Assembly: GCA_964473205.1 (NCBI GenBank)
Contig: CAYYOK010000001.1
Span: forward strand, 1-64,000
Reading direction: 5' to 3'
Source: CAYMRL01 sp964473205
Lineage (GTDB): Bacteria; Deinococcota; Deinococci; Deinococcales; Trueperaceae
DNA length: 64,000 bases
Shown here: one piece after another, positions 45,452 to 54,714 of the stretch
Numbering within the stretch: position 1 is the first letter of the stretch
Layout: each line of letters opens with the position of its first letter
The notes under the pieces: model-generated
Databases searched by the model: none
What the model was told of the DNA's origin: nothing
What the model saw: the letters and a program-made list of their open reading frames with translations, nothing else
Position numbers and translations under genes: made by a program

Positions 45452-45528
45452 CCCTGGGCGAGAGGCCGACGACTGCCGTGTCCCGCCTGTCTGCCGGGGC
45501 GCATTCCCTGGGCGAGAGGCTGACGACT
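45452..45528. repeat. Imperfect 23-bp direct repeat in the intergenic region
   Basis: Copies at 45452-45474 and 45506-45528 differ at one base; starts are 54 bases apart. The shared core is GGGCGAGAGG then GACGACT. It lies just before the DppB-like gene; no hairpin role is obvious. Confidence 0.7.
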
Positions 45529-45534
45529 ACGTAG

Positions 45535-46455
45535 ATGACCCTCTACTTCCTCCGGCGGCTGCTGCAGATGATCCCCGTGATGATCGGCATCACGCTGATC
45601 GTCTTCGTGCTGCTGCGCGTCTCCGGGGACCCGGTGCTGCTGATGCTGCCGGAGGACGCGCCGCAGTCGCAGGTCGACACGCTGCGCAGGAACCTGGGTC
45701 TCGACAAGTCGCTGCCCGAGCAGTACCTGATCTTCATCAGCAACCTCGTCACCGGCGACTTCGGCCGCTCGATCCGTTACGGCAACCAGCCGGTGCTGCC
45801 CATCGTCCTGGAGAGGCTGCCCGCGACGCTGCAGCTGACGCTCGGCGCGCTGGTCGTGGCGATGCTGATCTCCTTACCCGCGGGCATCATCGCGGCCGTG
45901 AACCGGCGCCGCTGGCCCGACTACGGCGCCAGCACCCTGTCGATCCTCGGCGAGGCGATGCCCAACTTCTGGCTCGGCATCATGCTCATCCTGATCTTCG
46001 CCATCAACCTTCAGATCTTCCCGGTCTCGGGGCGCGGCGGGTTCATGTCGCTGGTGCTGCCGTCCGTCACGCTCGGCACCGGCCTGGCCGCGATGCTGAC
46101 GCGGCTGATGCGCTCGAGCCTGCTCGAGGTGCTCGGCCTCGATTACGTGCGGACCGCCACCGCCAAGGGTCTGCGCCCGCGCATGGTGCTGCTCAAGCAC
46201 GCGCTGCGCAACTCGCTGCTGGCGTACGTGACCGTGCTGGGGCTGCAGATCGCCGGGCTGATGGCCGGCTCGGTCGTCACCGAGCAGGTGTTCGCCTGGC
46301 CGGGCATCGGGCTTCTCGCCATCCAAGCGATCAACTCACGCGACATGGCCGTGGTTCAGGCCGTCGTCATAGTCGCCTCGCTCATCGTCATGCTCGCCAA
46401 CCTGGCCGTCGACCTGCTCTACGCCGTCATCGACCCGAGGATCCACTACTCGTGA
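45535..46455 (+). CDS. Peptide ABC transporter permease, DppB-like
   Basis: 306-residue membrane subunit: LRRLLQMIPVMIGITLIVFV is the first helix, RVSGDPVLLMLPEDAPQ follows, and the EAA loop is LGLDYVRTATAKGLRPRMVL with LKHALRNSLLAYVTVLG after it. Belongs to the second peptide-type system, with the following permease. Confidence 0.94.
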   Translation: MTLYFLRRLLQMIPVMIGITLIVFVLLRVSGDPVLLMLPEDAPQSQVDTLRRNLGLDKSLPEQYLIFISNLVTGDFGRSIRYGNQPVLPIVLERLPATLQLTLGALVVAMLISLPAGIIAAVNRRRWPDYGASTLSILGEAMPNFWLGIMLILIFAINLQIFPVSGRGGFMSLVLPSVTLGTGLAAMLTRLMRSSLLEVLGLDYVRTATAKGLRPRMVLLKHALRNSLLAYVTVLGLQIAGLMAGSVVTEQVFAWPGIGLLAIQAINSRDMAVVQAVVIVASLIVMLANLAVDLLYAVIDPRIHYS

Positions 46456-46495
46456 CCTCCATCCCCCGATCCCGCTCGATGGCTGGAGCCCAGGC

Positions 46496-47344
46496 GTGAC
46501 CTCCGTCCTCCGCCGCACCTTCTCGGCCCCTACCGCCGTGGCTGGCTTGGTCGTCCTACTCGCCTTCATCGGCATGGCGCTGTTCGCCCCGTGGATCGCG
46601 CCGCACGAGCCCGCTGCCCCCAACCTACTCTCCCGCCTCTCGCCACCTAGCTGGGCGGGCGGCGATAGCCGGTTCTTCCTAGGCAGCGATCACCTCGGCC
46701 GCGACATCCTCAGCCGCCTGATCTTCGGGACGAGGATCGCGCTGCTCGTCAGCTTCGTGGGCGTGGTCATGGCCGCGACCGTCGGCATCTCGCTCGGCCT
46801 CGCCGCCGGCTACTTCGGCGGCCGAATCGACACTCTGATCATGCGTCTCGTCGACACGCTCATCGCCATCCCCAACGTGATCCTCTACCTCACCGTGCTC
46901 GGCGTCTTCGGGCCGAGCTTCACGGTCCTGGTGCTGGTCATCGGGCTGATCAACTGGACGACCTTCGCGCGCGTGGTCCGCGCCGAGGTGCTGTCGGTGA
47001 AGCGGCGCGAGTTCGTCGAGGCCACCCGCGCGCTCGGTCAGAACACGCTGCTGATCATCGGCCGGCACGTGCTGCCCAACGTGATCGCCCCGATCATCGT
47101 GGTCGCGACCCTCAACGTGGCCACCGTGATCATCCTCGAGGCCTCGCTGTCGTTCCTCGGCCTGGGTGTGCAGCCGCCGACCGTCACCTGGGGCCGGATG
47201 CTGTCAGACGGGCGCAGCTACATCGCCACTGCGTGGTGGTTGGCGACGTTCCCTGGGCTGTTCATCACCCTCGCTTGTCTCTCGCTGATACTCATCGGGG
47301 ATTCGTTGAGAGACGCCTTGGATCCAAGGCTGCGCGGGAAGTGA
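46496..47344 (+). CDS. Peptide ABC transporter permease, DppC-like
   Basis: 282 residues: FLGSDHLGRDILSRLIFGTR, EFVEATRALGQNTLLIIGRH and LSFLGLGVQPPTVTWGRMLS are the DppC signatures. The start is GTG 46496, 40 bases after the DppB stop. It is the last gene of the run; no ATPase is encoded. Confidence 0.94.
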   Translation: MTSVLRRTFSAPTAVAGLVVLLAFIGMALFAPWIAPHEPAAPNLLSRLSPPSWAGGDSRFFLGSDHLGRDILSRLIFGTRIALLVSFVGVVMAATVGISLGLAAGYFGGRIDTLIMRLVDTLIAIPNVILYLTVLGVFGPSFTVLVLVIGLINWTTFARVVRAEVLSVKRREFVEATRALGQNTLLIIGRHVLPNVIAPIIVVATLNVATVIILEASLSFLGLGVQPPTVTWGRMLSDGRSYIATAWWLATFPGLFITLACLSLILIGDSLRDALDPRLRGK

Positions 47345-47720
47345 GGCGAGATCTCGGCGCTTTCGGCCTGTGCCGACCTGCCGCTTACGCGGTCGCCCGC
47401 CCTCGTCCAGCAGCAGCGACAGCACGGCGATGGCTACGCCCGAGTATCGAGACATCACATGCCTCCTGACCAACCAAGACGAAACGTTCCCGTGCGCGCT
47501 GGTTCTATGACGCAGCGGTACAGGTCGTGTTCGAGCTCAGGTTAGTTGGGGCCCTATTAGCGCCTACTTAAAGCCTCGGGCGGAGCCGCCGTGCGCCGAC
47601 CGCTATGTGCGGAAAGGTGCGATGCCCCACCTAATCTAGGTGTTTCCACTGATTCGCGCTCCGCCGCGCTCCTTGCAGACTGACCTCTAGCCGACGAGCT
47701 CGGTCAGAGAGGAGCATCAG
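47345..47720. other. Gene-free stretch
   Basis: 376 bases without a supported gene. Short open frames have no recognisable motif or start signal. It probably contains the end of the transporter transcript and the promoter of the DUF4242 gene; AGGAG is present just before 47721. Confidence 0.5.
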
Positions 47721-47996
47721 ATGCCAACGTTCGTCATCGAGCGCCATATCCCGGGAGCCAGCCAGCTGAGCCAGGAGCAGCTCCGCGACATCTCGAAGAA
47801 GTCGATGGAGGTCGTCGCCGGTCTCGGGGTCCCGTACACCTGGCTGCACAGCTACGTGGCGGGCGACAAGATCTACTGCGTGCACGAGGCCGAGAACGCC
47901 GACGTCATCCGCGAGCACGCCAGACGCGGCGGCTTCCCCGCCGATCTGGTCGTCGAGGTCGCGAACGTCATCGATCCGACCACGGCCGAGGGCTGA
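47721..47996 (+). CDS. DUF4242 domain protein
   Basis: 91 residues, entirely one DUF4242 domain: FVIERHIPGASQLSQEQLRD, WLHSYVAGDKIYCVHEAEN, VIREHARRGGFPADLVVEV and NVIDPTTAEG. The characterised relative SCO4226 binds nickel; here the His-rich positions HSYV and HEAEN are kept. The AGGAG ribosome site is 8 bases before ATG. The physiological role is unknown; it is a single-gene unit. Confidence 0.9.
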   Translation: MPTFVIERHIPGASQLSQEQLRDISKKSMEVVAGLGVPYTWLHSYVAGDKIYCVHEAENADVIREHARRGGFPADLVVEVANVIDPTTAEG

Positions 47997-48053
47997 CCAA
48001 GACACCGGCTCAGGTCCGATGCTCCGCCACCAGGCCTCTGCTACCGTTTGAAC

Positions 48054-49751
48054 ATGCAAACACGGTCGGCCGATCAGCGGAGAGCAAGCGTCCGAAGCTG
48101 CCTGTTCATCATCACTGCGTGCCTCTGCGCGACGGTCCTTCAGGGAGCCTTCGCGCAGCGGGGCGGTGGGGTTGGTTGCGAAGGCCCGCCGGTACTGACC
48201 TCAGGCGGTCCGGTGTGCGGTGTCGCGGTCGCGGCCTTCGAGGGCTCCGAAGTCACGGTGGAGGCCTTCCTCGGCATCCCCTACGCCGAGTCGACCGCCG
48301 GCGAGGGCCGCTGGCGCCCGCCGGTGCCGAAGGCTCCGTGGACCGAGACGTTCGTCGCCAACGCGTACGGAGCGCCGTGCCCGCAGGGCCTCGGCGAGAT
48401 GCAGCCGCAGTTCGGGGTCATGAGCGAGGACTGTCTCAGCGTCAACGTCTGGACCCCAGCGGCGGATGGTGCCGGGAGGCCGGTGATCGTCTACGTGTAC
48501 GGCGGGGCGTTCGTGTCCGGCAGCACCGCCGCCGAGCTCTACGCAGGCGGGCCGATGGTCTACGACGGTGCGAGGCTGGCTGCATCGCAGGACGTCGTGG
48601 TCGTGACCCTCAACTACAGGGTGGGCGCTCTAGGGTTCCTCGCGGGCGTCGGTGGTCTCGAGGGCAACTACGGTCTGCGCGATCAACAGCTGGCGTTGCG
48701 CTGGGTGCAGGAGAATGCGGCGGCCTTCGGCGGAGACCCGCACAGGGTGACCTTGGCTGGCCAGAGCGCAGGGGCGATGTCTGTGACGGCGCATCTAACC
48801 GCCATCCCGTCTAGCGCCGGCCTGTTCGATGCTGTGATCGTGATGAGCAACCCCGCCGGTCTGCCGTACAAGGAGATGCAGGAGGCCACCGACTTGGGCG
48901 TGGCGTTCGGTGTCGCGGCCGGCTGTCCGAGGCGGGGTGATCAGCTCGCCTGCCTGCGCGCCATGGCGTTCGAGGAGATCATCGATACACAGACTTCCAG
49001 GCTGACTGTCACCTCCGTGCTGAGACTTGGCGCGGACGGCCTGCTGTTGTGGTCACCGACGATCGATGGGGAGTTCCTGGTCGGGGTGCCGATCGGGGAG
49101 GCCTTCGTCAGCGGTTATGACGTGCCGGCGCTGATAGGTACGACCTCGGGCGAGGGGGTCGTCTTCGGACACGGTGGCGGGGCGCGGATGGGTTTCATCG
49201 AGTTCTCGGTCGCAGCACAGGTCCTGCTTGGCAGGAGCTCGGCCGACCTGGTCGTGGAGGAGTATTCGCCGGGCTTTGGTCGCGATCACCGCGATGCCTG
49301 GATGGATGTGTTCACAGAGCTGGTCTTCCATTGCCCGAGCCTCGGCCTGGCGCTGGCTGGAAGGGCTCCTACGCACTTCTACGAGTTCGAGCATCTGTCG
49401 TCCTTGCAACTGTTCGGTCCTGAGGCTTGCAGTGAGCAGGCTTGTCATGGTGAGGACGTGCCGTACGTGTTCGGCACGGCGGCGGGCGAGAAGCCGTTCA
49501 CGCCCGAGGAACGCGAGCTGTCCGACTTCACACAGCGCTTCTGGGGAGCGTTCGCGCACGCGCCGTACGAGCTCGACCAGGTCGACCTCGGCGGCGGGCT
49601 CAGGTGGCCGCGCTACGAGGCGCCGCAGCGCGACGTGCTGAGCATCACCCTCGCGCCGAGCGTCCGCACGGCCAACCTGCACGGCTGTGACGTGGCCGCC
49701 GAGATCGGTCAGATCAGGGGCATCATCGAGAGGCTGCCCGAGCTGCCTTGA
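48054..49751 (+). CDS. Secreted type B carboxylesterase
   Basis: 565-residue alpha/beta hydrolase. The signal peptide ends near GAFAQRGG (residue 35). FLGIPYAESTAGEGRWRPP and SEDCLSVNVWTP are type B carboxylesterase signatures; YVYGGAFVSGS forms the oxyanion loop; the nucleophile is S238 in LAGQSAGAMS; the acid is probably E in TTSGEGVVF and the His is in CHGEDVPYVFG. It hydrolyses esters outside the cytoplasm. Two disulfides are possible (CGV, CPQ, EDC). Start ATG 48054, a TTG 6 bases earlier being less likely. Confidence 0.93.
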   Translation: MQTRSADQRRASVRSCLFIITACLCATVLQGAFAQRGGGVGCEGPPVLTSGGPVCGVAVAAFEGSEVTVEAFLGIPYAESTAGEGRWRPPVPKAPWTETFVANAYGAPCPQGLGEMQPQFGVMSEDCLSVNVWTPAADGAGRPVIVYVYGGAFVSGSTAAELYAGGPMVYDGARLAASQDVVVVTLNYRVGALGFLAGVGGLEGNYGLRDQQLALRWVQENAAAFGGDPHRVTLAGQSAGAMSVTAHLTAIPSSAGLFDAVIVMSNPAGLPYKEMQEATDLGVAFGVAAGCPRRGDQLACLRAMAFEEIIDTQTSRLTVTSVLRLGADGLLLWSPTIDGEFLVGVPIGEAFVSGYDVPALIGTTSGEGVVFGHGGGARMGFIEFSVAAQVLLGRSSADLVVEEYSPGFGRDHRDAWMDVFTELVFHCPSLGLALAGRAPTHFYEFEHLSSLQLFGPEACSEQACHGEDVPYVFGTAAGEKPFTPEERELSDFTQRFWGAFAHAPYELDQVDLGGGLRWPRYEAPQRDVLSITLAPSVRTANLHGCDVAAEIGQIRGIIERLPELP

Positions 49752-49799
49752 TACCCGCCGAGCTGGCAGGGTCGTAACGGATTCGGCCATGATGGCCCC

Positions 49800-50375
49800 A
49801 TGTCTCAGCCAGAGCGCTGGACGCCAGCGGAGGGCGTGAGGACGCTTCGCGAGCGCTTCGGCGACGCCAGGGCGACGAAGATCTTGACCGCGCTCCTCGC
49901 GGGAGTGCCGTCCAGCGATGCGGTCGCGGGCGACTACGCCGAGGCGTTGCTGCGCATCGGCAACGGCCACGCCGAGCAGGTGCTGACGCGTTGGCGTCGG
50001 GATCCTCATGCCCCGCGGCTCGACCACTGGCCAAGGTCGTGGGCCGCGCGGGCCTTCGCATACCTGGGCGATTGCGAAGCCGGCACCGTTCTCGCCGAAG
50101 CCTTGGAGGACGGTCATTGGCGGGTGCGCATGACGGCTGCCCAGTCTCTGGGCCGGTTGCAGGTGCGAGAGTTCGAAGCGCGGTTGCGCCGCGCTCTGGT
50201 CGATCCTCATAAGCGCGTGCGGCGGGCCGCCGCCGCGGCCCTCGGGCGAGTCGGCTCGGACGCTTCGGCGCAGGCCCTGCAGGCGGCGCTCGATGACGAT
50301 GACCGCGAGGTCAGGGCGGAGGCGGACAAGGCTCTGTCGGCACTGGCGGAGAGGCGGCGGGACGGCGCCCGCTGA
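49800..50375 (+). CDS. HEAT-repeat protein
   Basis: 191 residues of helical repeats: HWRVRMTAAQSLGRLQVREF, HKRVRRAAAAALGRVGSDAS and DREVRAEADKALSALAERR are three to four HEAT/PBS-lyase-like units, each with the V-R-x-x-A-A-x-A-L-G pattern. No catalytic domain or signal peptide; presumably a protein-binding scaffold in the cytoplasm. It starts 48 bases after the esterase stop. Confidence 0.82.
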   Translation: MSQPERWTPAEGVRTLRERFGDARATKILTALLAGVPSSDAVAGDYAEALLRIGNGHAEQVLTRWRRDPHAPRLDHWPRSWAARAFAYLGDCEAGTVLAEALEDGHWRVRMTAAQSLGRLQVREFEARLRRALVDPHKRVRRAAAAALGRVGSDASAQALQAALDDDDREVRAEADKALSALAERRRDGAR

Positions 50376-50442
50376 AGCCGTTCTCCGATCACGTCCCAAC
50401 GCCTCTGCCAGAGCGCTGGCCTAGCCCTACATTGTCCTCACC

Positions 50443-51897
50443 ATGCGTCACGCGCTGCGCCTCTCCGTCTTGGCCGTCTCGCTGCTGCTGAGCGCCTGCC
50501 ACCGCTACCCTCCGCCCGCCGTCGTCGACTTTCCGCACGACCCGCGTGTGCTGCACGGCGCCTGGGAGCTGACGGTCACGGGCCGTTACGCCACGATCGA
50601 GGACTTCTACCTGGATGGAGCGGGGCAGAACCTCGTCGTCTACGAGCACGACGCGGAACCGCGCGCCTTCAGGGCCGATGGCAGCGGCAACTACGTCGAG
50701 GTCGACGCGACCGCGTTCGCAGGGCTGCTTAACCGGCACTTCGACCCCGTCTTGGACGCGGTGGTGGCGTTGAGGCGCTCGGGAACGAGGGTCGAGGTCC
50801 AGGTGGTGCCGCTCGCGGGTTCGTCGGCCACGACCACCGAGCTGAGCGTGCCGGCCGGCTTCACCGTCGAGAGGCTCTTCGCGGCGTCCGGCAGGACGTT
50901 CATGGTGCTGCGAGACGCCTCGGGCGCACCGCAGCTGCGTTGGTGGGACAGCCTGACCGGCGCCTACGGAGGCGCGTTGACCCCGCCGCAGGTCGGCGAC
51001 TACATCACGGTCAGCTCGAACGGCCGGGCGGTCGCGTTCTGGGACCTCGGCAGCTGGTCGGGGCGGGTCCATGTCTTCGACACTGCCGCTCTGGGTCCTC
51101 TCGAGACTATCGCCTTGGGGACGTGTCGCGGCGCTGGCGTCACCGAGATCAGCGCCGACGGCCGCTGGTTCGTCTTCGCCGGGTGCACCTCGAACCTGCA
51201 CGTCGTCGACCTCGCTGACGTCGCCGCTGGATCCAGCTACCTCTGGGTGAAGGCGGAGTCCTCCCTGACGTTCGCAGCCGACTCGCATGAGCTGGTGTGG
51301 GTCGACCGCCACGGTGCCGTGCGCAGCCTCGACGTTCAGAGCCGCGTCCAGCAGGTCATCCACCAGCTGAGCGAGGCGGAGCGGTACAGGCTCAACGTCG
51401 ACTGGGGAGCGTGGTTCGAGCCGCGGCTGGTCCTCGACCGCTCGGCTGGGGTCCTGGCGCTGACCAAGGGTGATGGGCGCGTCACGCTACTGGGCCTGGC
51501 CTCAGGAGCGAGCGCCGTCGCCGTGCCGCCGCTCGAGCTCGAGTCGGCCAGCCTCGAGCTCGAGGCCACCTTCGATTACGGCTCGCTGACATCGGACTAC
51601 GCGTACGAGTTCGCCGGCACGCTGGACCTCGGTGGCGTCCCGCACCGCGTCGAGGGCCATGCTCACGCCTACGGGCTGCACCACTACGTTCCGGGCGAGG
51701 GCTCGCTGTCGCCCGAGGCGATCGCCCCTCCGCACTTGAGCGCGCAGGCGTACGTGTGGGCGCCCACCGACGACGAGCCGAGCCTCTACCTGAGTTTCGG
51801 CACCCAGGACCGCTTCGCTACGACCTACCTGGGCGAGCTGCTCGACGCCGACGGCACGGGCGGCTACCTGGTCGAGCTTCAGAGAGCTGCGCCTTAA
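50443..51897 (+). CDS. Lipoprotein of unknown function, beta-propeller-like
   Basis: 484 residues. Signal and lipobox LSVLAVSLLLSAC give a lipidated Cys19. The mature part contains repeated segments reading like blades: ISADGRWFVFAGCTSNLHVV, FAADSHELVWVDRHGAVRSL and LTKGDGRVTLLGLASGASA, which suggests a WD40/beta-propeller fold, but no family name is justified. It follows the HEAT protein at 67 bases and precedes the ROK operon. Confidence 0.7.
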   Translation: MRHALRLSVLAVSLLLSACHRYPPPAVVDFPHDPRVLHGAWELTVTGRYATIEDFYLDGAGQNLVVYEHDAEPRAFRADGSGNYVEVDATAFAGLLNRHFDPVLDAVVALRRSGTRVEVQVVPLAGSSATTTELSVPAGFTVERLFAASGRTFMVLRDASGAPQLRWWDSLTGAYGGALTPPQVGDYITVSSNGRAVAFWDLGSWSGRVHVFDTAALGPLETIALGTCRGAGVTEISADGRWFVFAGCTSNLHVVDLADVAAGSSYLWVKAESSLTFAADSHELVWVDRHGAVRSLDVQSRVQQVIHQLSEAERYRLNVDWGAWFEPRLVLDRSAGVLALTKGDGRVTLLGLASGASAVAVPPLELESASLELEATFDYGSLTSDYAYEFAGTLDLGGVPHRVEGHAHAYGLHHYVPGEGSLSPEAIAPPHLSAQAYVWAPTDDEPSLYLSFGTQDRFATTYLGELLDADGTGGYLVELQRAAP

Positions 51898-51942
51898 CTG
51901 CATCGTCTTAACGGCTGAGCGGCTTGCCCTCGCTGCCGGCTC

Positions 51943-51971
51943 TTGACAGGCCGAACGCGCGGCACAATACT
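51943..51971 (+). promoter_or_regulatory. Promoter of the ROK/alpha-glucoside operon
   Basis: TTGACA (51943-51948), a 17-base spacer and AATACT (51966-51971). The start would be about 25-30 bases before the ROK ATG. Confidence 0.6.
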
Positions 51972-52004
51972 TACTGCACAAAATGAATCAATGAAGGCGG
52001 CGAG

Positions 52005-53228
52005 ATGAAGCCTACGCACGGCGGCGCTCTGAGGCGCGAGAGGATCCGTTCCCTCAACCAGAGCGCGGTGATAAACGCGATCCACAGGTACGGGCGCATA
52101 TCCCGTACCGACCTGGCGGCGGAGCTGCATCTCAGCCCCGCCGCCATCACCAGCATCACCGCGCCCTTCGTCGAGGAGGGCCTGGTGGTGGAGGCGGAGG
52201 TAGGCGTCTCGGCGTCGGTGGGCCGCAAGCCGATCCTCCTTGGCATCAACTACGACCACTCGTACGTGCTCGGCATGAAGGTCATGAACCAGGCGGTCCT
52301 GGCCTCCCTAACCAACCTCAACGCCGAGGTGAAGCGGGTCCACAGCGTCCCGCTCGCCAGCACGGACGTCGACTCGGTGGTCGCCGCGATCGCCGAGCTC
52401 ACCGACACCCTGCGCGGCGGAGCCGACGTGCCGGCGCAGCGCGTGATCGGGCTCGGCGTCAGCCTGCCGGGGGTCGTCGACCTGGCCGCTGGCGCGGTGC
52501 GCCACTCCGAGCTGCTCGGCTGGGGCTCCGTGCAGCTGGCCGACCTCCTGCAGTCCAGGCTGGGCCTGCCTACCTTGGTCGAGAACGACGTCAACGCGCT
52601 CGCGGCCGCTCACGCCTGGTTCGGTCACGGCCGCGACCACGGCTCGTTCCTGGTCGTCACGGTCGGGCGGGGCGTCGGCCTCGGGATCGTGATCGGCGGA
52701 CAGCTCTACCGGGGGCCGCGCGGCGGCGCCGGGGAGCTGGGCCACACCCGCGCCACGCCGATCGAGCCGCGGGTGATGAGCGGCGCGACCACCAGCCTCG
52801 AAGGCCTGCTCGGCGACGCCGCCCTGCTGTGCCAGGCGCGTGACCTGGTGCCCGGCTTCGGCGCGGAGCAGGGTGTCGACGACCTCAGCGAGCTCGCCGC
52901 CGCCGGCGACCAGGCCGCCCTCGACCTGCTGGCCGATGCGGGCTCCTGCCTGGGCGTGGCGATCGCCGACCTGGTCAACGTCTTCGCCCCGACGCTGGTG
53001 ATCCTCGGCGGCGAGGGCATGCGCAACGGCGAGTTCCTGCTGCCTCACGCCAAGACCGCGCTCGAGCAGTACGTGTTCGGCGGTCTGGCCGACGAGCTCG
53101 AGCTGGTGGTCGACACCTGGGGCGACGACGCTTGGGCGCGCGGCGCCGCCGGGCTCGCCGCCGCGCGTTTTCTCGAAGCAGCCACCATCCCGCTCGAAGC
53201 AGCTGGCGCGACCATGGGCAGCGACTGA
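52005..53228 (+). CDS. ROK family transcriptional regulator (NagC/XylR type)
   Basis: 407 residues. N-terminal winged helix: SRTDLAAELHLSPAAITSIT, followed by the ROK domain with ENDVNALAAAHAWFGHG and GRGVGLGIVIGGQLYRG, then GGAGELGHTRATPIEP. The Cys-x-Cys-Gly-x-x-Gly-Cys zinc motif normally following GH is absent, so sugar binding is metal-free or altered. It heads the alpha-glucoside operon and most likely represses it, being released by a sugar. Confidence 0.92.
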   Translation: MKPTHGGALRRERIRSLNQSAVINAIHRYGRISRTDLAAELHLSPAAITSITAPFVEEGLVVEAEVGVSASVGRKPILLGINYDHSYVLGMKVMNQAVLASLTNLNAEVKRVHSVPLASTDVDSVVAAIAELTDTLRGGADVPAQRVIGLGVSLPGVVDLAAGAVRHSELLGWGSVQLADLLQSRLGLPTLVENDVNALAAAHAWFGHGRDHGSFLVVTVGRGVGLGIVIGGQLYRGPRGGAGELGHTRATPIEPRVMSGATTSLEGLLGDAALLCQARDLVPGFGAEQGVDDLSELAAAGDQAALDLLADAGSCLGVAIADLVNVFAPTLVILGGEGMRNGEFLLPHAKTALEQYVFGGLADELELVVDTWGDDAWARGAAGLAAARFLEAATIPLEAAGATMGSD

Positions 53229-53303
53229 GTCGCCGCAATCCAGCCATGTGCGCCCCGAACCACACGGTGCCGAGCCGGAAGGCACCGAAGCTAGGAGGAA
53301 GCG

Positions 53304-54566
53304 ATGCAGCAACAACCTCGTAAGTCGATCTTCAGGCGCTTGGCCGCGACGCTGATCGCGGTCGCGCTGGCCGCCGGCTCGGTGCAGGCCCAGACGACCG
53401 TCGACTACTTCTCGTTCACGACCAGCTCGGACAGGTTCGAGACGCTCGAGGCGCTCATAGCGGTCTTCGAGGCCGAGAACCCCGGGATCCGCATCAACTA
53501 CACCACCGCCGACTTCGGCTCGTACTTCACCAAGCTCCAGACGGACTTCGCGGCCGGCAACGCTCCCGACGTCTTCGAGCTGAACTACGAGACGTTCGTG
53601 ACCTTCGCGTCGCGCGGCACCATGCTCGACCTGAGCCCCTACATGGACGCGAGCGACGTCGTAGACGACAGCACCTTCTACCAGGCCGCCCTCGACGCCT
53701 TCGCCTTCGAGGGACAGCAGTTCGGCCTGCCCATCACCTTCTCGACCGTGATGCTCATCTACAACAAGGACATGTTCGACGCCGGCGGGGTCGGGTACCC
53801 CAACGACGACTGGACCTGGGACGACGTCATCGCGGCCGCGACGGCGCTGACCGATGCGCCCAACCGGGTCTGGGGCATCTCGCAGCCGGTGCAGTTCTGG
53901 GAGTTCTACAAGACCGCCGCGCAGGCCGGCGGCGGCCTGACCGTCACGCCCAGCGTGCAGATCAACACGCCCGAGAACGTGGCGGCCGCGCACTACCTCG
54001 TCGACAAGGTCCAGGTGCACCGCGTGATGCCATCCGACGCCGAGATGAGCGGGGTCGGCGACATCGATCTGTTCCTCAACTCGCAGCTCGGCATGATCGT
54101 CACCGGGATCTGGATGTTCGACCACTTCATCAACGAGGCGACCTTCGCTTGGGACGTCGCCGTCGAGCCGGGCGGCGCCAACAAGGGCACGCACTTCTTC
54201 TCCAACGCCGCCGTGGTGGCCAACACCAGCGACGTTCCGGACGCCGCCTACAAGTGGGTCGAGTTCCTCGCCGCGCACCCGGCGGTGGCGGAGGCGCGCA
54301 TCGAGACCAACTGGGAGCTCTCCGCGCTCTCGCTCGAGCAGGCCGACGCGCTGGCGGCGTACCTCTCCAAGCCCGTGCCGGCCAACCGCTAGGCGGTCTT
54401 CCAATCGCTGGCGTTCGCGGTCAACCCGCCCGTGATCGAGAACCAGCCACAGCTCCAGGACATCATCAACCAGGAGCTCGAGGCGGCGCGGCTCGGCACC
54501 AAGACCGTCGAGCAGGCTCTCGCCGACGCCCAAGCGAGGGTCGAAGCGGTCGTCGGCGGGCAGTAG
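53304..54566 (+). pseudogene. ABC sugar-binding protein interrupted by an in-frame amber codon
   Basis: The first 362 codons encode a signal peptide (to AGSVQAQTT) and family 1 solute-binding protein (NYTTADFGSYFTKLQTDFA, AGNAPDVFELNYETFV, FGLPITFSTVMLIYNKDMFD). At 54390-54392 TAG follows SKPVPANR. The same frame continues after it without interruption, AVFQSLAFAVNPPVIENQPQ to VEAVVGGQ and a second TAG at 54564-54566, giving the expected C-terminal helix of such proteins. The usual residue is Gln (NRQAVF), so a single C-to-T change CAG>TAG explains it. It could be inactivated, suppressed or a sequencing error. Neighbours are the ROK regulator and a GH31 gene. Confidence 0.85.
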
Positions 54567-54714
54567 CGCCGACCAGGTCTAACTGTTGACGAAGCCGGCA
54601 CTGCGCCACGCTCGCGCCGCGGTGCCGGCTCACACCCCTGAACGACGCGCCCGAGAACCGCTCACTCGACCTGCTCCCCACACCGCCTCCAGCTCGCACG
54701 AAGGGTCCAGCCGC

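Noticed and set aside
47204..47473. A small minus-strand gene after the second DppC gene
   Set aside because: Composition and position (overlapping the permease end antisense) fit a chance open frame.
52308..54533. A 741-codon open frame on the minus strand
   Set aside because: It is the antisense of the ROK and sugar-binding-protein genes; its translation is low-complexity Val/Gly/Arg/Asp/His sequence with no motif, a common artefact in GC-rich DNA.
54390..54566. TAG recoding as a general feature of this genome
   Set aside because: Several intact genes in the window end naturally with TAG (for example those ending at 14307, 32694 and 33636), so TAG is a normal stop here.
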